Positions 14,393 through 16,367 of a stretch of DNA of 16,367 bases are shown here, piece after piece; the stretch's first letter is position 1; each line of letters starts with the position of its first letter. Both the position numbers and the translations under genes were made by a program. Under the pieces are notes generated by a model. That model was given only the letters and a program-made list of their open reading frames with translations, did no database searches and was not told where the DNA came from. Location of the stretch: NCBI GenBank assembly GCA_023438245.1, contig JAEXRD010000071.1, positions 1 to 16,367 on the forward strand, in the 5' to 3' direction. The DNA comes from Pseudomonadota bacterium. GTDB taxonomy: Bacteria > Desulfobacterota > Desulfovibrionia > Desulfovibrionales > Desulfovibrionaceae.

Positions 14393-16123
14393 ATGGCACA
14401 GTTCATCCGCATCGACATGGCGACCAGGAAGGCCACAATCGGCGAGTGCCCGCAGCAGTACGCGGGCCTGGCCGGGCGCGGCCTGACCTCCATCTTCGTG
14501 GCCAATGAGGTGAAGCCCACCTGCCACCCGCTGGGCAAGTACAACAAGCTCATCTTCGCCCCGGGCTTCCTCACCGGCACCAACGCCGCCAACTCCGGGC
14601 GCATCTCCTGCGGTGCCAAGAGCCCGCTCACCGGCGGCATCAAGGAGAGCAACAGCGGCGGCACCTTCTCCCAGAAGATGGCCAAGCTCGGCATCAAGGC
14701 CATCGTGTTCGAGGGCCTGCCCGAGGGCGACGGCTACTGGGTTGTGAAGGTCTCCAAGGACGGCGTGAGCTTCGACCCGGCCCCGGCGGAGACCATCGGC
14801 GGCATGGGCAACTACGAGGCCGTGCAGCTGCTGCAGGCCAAGTACGGCGCCAGCGTCGGCGTGGCGGTCATCGGCGCCGCGGGCGAAATGAAGCTCACCG
14901 GGGCCAACATCTCCTTCGCCGACCCCGAGAGCAACCTGCGCAGCGCGGGCCGTGGCGGCCTGGGCGCGGTCATGGGCTCCAAGAAGATCAAGGCCGTGGT
15001 CATCGACGACAGCGGCGCGGCGGGCGTGCCCATCGCCGACCCCGAGGCCTTCAAGAGCGCGGCCAAGCGCTTCGTCACCGCGCTGACCACCCACCCGGTC
15101 ACCGGCCAGGGCCTGCCCAAGTACGGCACCAACATCCTGGTGAACATCCTGAACGAGGCCGGCGGCCTGCCCACCGAGAACTTCAAGCGCGGCCGCAACG
15201 AATGGGCCAACAACATCGGCGGCGAGACCATGGCCGCCACCATCGAGGAGCGCGGCGGCAAGACCACCCACGGCTGCCACCGCGGCTGCGTCATCCGCTG
15301 CTCCCAGCACTACCACGACAAGCAGGGCAAGTACCTCACCAGCGGCTTCGAGTACGAGACCATCTGGGCGTTGGGCGCCGATGCCGCCATCGACGACCTG
15401 GACGCCATCGCCACCATCGACCGCGAGTACGACGAGGTGGGCGTGGACTCCATCGAGACCTCGGTGGCCGTGGCCGTGGCCATGGACGCGGGCGTGCTGC
15501 CCTGGGGCGACGGCAAGGCCGCGCTCGAACTCGTCAAGCAGATCCGCCAGGGCACTCCCCTGGGCCGCATCCTGGGCAGCGGCGCGGGCGCCGTGGGCCA
15601 GATGTACGGCATGACCCGCGTGCCCGTGGTCAAGAACCAGGCCATCCCGGCGTACGACCCGCGCGCGGTGAAGGGCGTGGGCCTGACCTACGCCACCACG
15701 CCCATGGGCGCGGACCACACCGCGGGCTACGCCGTGGCCACCAACATCCTCAAGGTCGGCGGCTTCGTCGACCCGCTGGGCAAGGCCGGACAGGTGGAGC
15801 TCTCCCGCAACCTGCAGATCGCCACCGCCGCCGTGGACAGCACCGGCATGTGCCTGTTCATCGCCTTCGCCATCCTGGACATCCCCGACGGCTTCAACGC
15901 CCTGGTGGACATGATCAACGCCCAGTACGGGCTGTCCCTCACCGGCGACGACGTCACCGAGCTGGGCAAGACCATCCTGCGCGCCGAGCGCGGCTTCAAC
16001 AGCAAGGCGGGCTTCACCAACGCCCACGACCGCCTGCCGGAGTTCTTCGAGGAGCCCTGCCCGCCGCACAACGTCACCTGGGACTTCACCGACGAGGAGA
16101 TCGACCAGGTCTTCAACTTCTAA
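14393..16123 (+). CDS. aor: Tungsten-containing aldehyde:ferredoxin oxidoreductase
   Basis: A 576-residue cytoplasmic enzyme of the AOR family, which oxidises aldehydes to carboxylic acids (or reduces acids) with ferredoxin, using a tungsten bis-pyranopterin and one [4Fe-4S] cluster. The N-terminal domain has the family's GRGLTS and the ISCGAKSPLTGG segment. Cluster cysteines are C295, C299, C303 and C487 (STGMC). In Pyrococcus furiosus AOR they are C288, C291, C295 and C494, so here the first spacing is x3 rather than x2. The ATG at 14393 follows GGAGG; a frame extension to 14342 has no ribosome site. There is no signal peptide. The gene is a separate unit from tup-moe, 386 bases beyond it. 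A MoaD-like gene follows, a pairing common for AOR genes. Substrate specificity cannot be read from sequence. Confidence 0.94.
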   Translation: MAQFIRIDMATRKATIGECPQQYAGLAGRGLTSIFVANEVKPTCHPLGKYNKLIFAPGFLTGTNAANSGRISCGAKSPLTGGIKESNSGGTFSQKMAKLGIKAIVFEGLPEGDGYWVVKVSKDGVSFDPAPAETIGGMGNYEAVQLLQAKYGASVGVAVIGAAGEMKLTGANISFADPESNLRSAGRGGLGAVMGSKKIKAVVIDDSGAAGVPIADPEAFKSAAKRFVTALTTHPVTGQGLPKYGTNILVNILNEAGGLPTENFKRGRNEWANNIGGETMAATIEERGGKTTHGCHRGCVIRCSQHYHDKQGKYLTSGFEYETIWALGADAAIDDLDAIATIDREYDEVGVDSIETSVAVAVAMDAGVLPWGDGKAALELVKQIRQGTPLGRILGSGAGAVGQMYGMTRVPVVKNQAIPAYDPRAVKGVGLTYATTPMGADHTAGYAVATNILKVGGFVDPLGKAGQVELSRNLQIATAAVDSTGMCLFIAFAILDIPDGFNALVDMINAQYGLSLTGDDVTELGKTILRAERGFNSKAGFTNAHDRLPEFFEEPCPPHNVTWDFTDEEIDQVFNF

Positions 16124-16132
16124 GCGGGGTGA

Positions 16133-16172
16133 GGCCCGGCCCGGAGCAGCGGCCCGCCGTTGACTCCGGGCC
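16133..16172 (+). repeat. Inverted repeat between aor and the MoaD-like gene
   Basis: GGCCCGG (16133-16139) and CCGGGCC (16166-16172) are perfect complements with a 26-base loop, starting nine bases after the aor stop. No T run follows, so it is more likely an mRNA 3'-end or translation-tuning hairpin than a terminator. Confidence 0.35.
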
Positions 16173-16194
16173 GGACCGCCCGTACTTTCCGCAG

Positions 16195-16367
16195 ATGCTG
16201 ATAACCGTGAAGTGCTTCGCCACGCTGGCCCCCTTCCAACCGCGCGACTCGGAAGCCTACCCCGTGGACGACGGCGAGACCGCCGGGGACGTGATCGCCC
16301 GCCTGGGCATCGCGCCGGGCGATGTCGCGGTGCTGTTCGTCAACGGGGTCCACGCCGAACCCGGCAG
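16195..16367 (+). CDS. MoaD/ThiS-family sulfur-carrier protein (partial, 3' end outside window)
   Basis: The first 57 codons of an open frame that continues past the window edge. MLITVKCFATLA looks like the first strand of a ubiquitin-like beta-grasp sulfur carrier. ETAGDVIARLGI and VAVLFVNG match the later helix and strand seen in MoaD and ThiS. The C-terminal GG tail that would carry the thiocarboxylate lies outside. The ATG at 16195 is chosen because it starts the first beta strand; no good ribosome site precedes it, and a GTG at 16129 is in frame but would add a proline-rich leader. It is 71 bases after aor and likely co-transcribed. MoaD-like proteins beside aor are thought to make the dithiolene of tungstopterin, but ThiS-like or protein-tagging roles are not excluded. 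Confidence 0.72.
   Translation, partial: MLITVKCFATLAPFQPRDSEAYPVDDGETAGDVIARLGIAPGDVAVLFVNGVHAEPG

Noticed and set aside
14184..14486. A 100-codon frame in the aor leader
   Set aside because: It needs a TTG start without a ribosome site and overlaps the aor start by over 90 bases in another frame.
16129..16194. GTG at 16129 as the start of the MoaD-like gene
   Set aside because: It would add 22 proline- and arginine-rich residues before the first beta strand; the ATG at 16195 fits the family.

Overview
The window is a compact, GC-rich island for tungsten/molybdenum oxidoreductases. It most likely comes from an anaerobic deltaproteobacterium of the Desulfovibrionales. The support is a periplasmic selenocysteine formate dehydrogenase (FdhAB), a TupABC tungstate importer, an aldehyde:ferredoxin oxidoreductase (AOR), and a MobB carrying an Fe-S tail. 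Species cannot be read from the sequence. No mobile element, CRISPR array, rRNA or tRNA gene was seen.

Left half, minus strand, in transcription order: fdhD (7426-8214); a 74-residue unrecognised small gene (7007-7231); fdhA (3888-6980), read through an in-frame TGA as selenocysteine; fdhB (3138-3875); a terminator-like hairpin; then a second close-packed group of an exported thioredoxin-like protein (2337-2927), an exported one-Cys peroxiredoxin (1671-2315), fdhE (743-1642) and mobB (3-704). This half encodes the enzyme and factors that sulfurate, check and nucleotide-load its cofactor, plus two exported thiol-redox proteins whose job here is not established.

Right half, plus strand: tupA-tupB-tupC (8443-10646), imports tungstate; moeA (10736-12022) and a second moeA fused to a periplasmic-binding-protein-like domain (12055-14007), insert the metal into molybdopterin; a strong intrinsic terminator (14032-14069); a 323-base leader; a tungsten AOR (14393-16123); and the start of a MoaD/ThiS-like sulfur-carrier gene that runs off the end (16195-16367).

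The halves diverge from a 228-base control region (8215-8442) between fdhD and tupA. Together they describe one flow: tungstate uptake, insertion into pyranopterin, dinucleotide loading (MobB) and sulfuration (FdhD), then formate dehydrogenase in the periplasm and AOR in the cytoplasm. Parts most worth a second look are the small gene before fdhA, the thioredoxin/peroxiredoxin pair inside the formate dehydrogenase locus, the RnfB-like Fe-S tail on MobB, the MoeA-PBP fusion beside a tungstate importer, and several unassigned structured intergenic elements.
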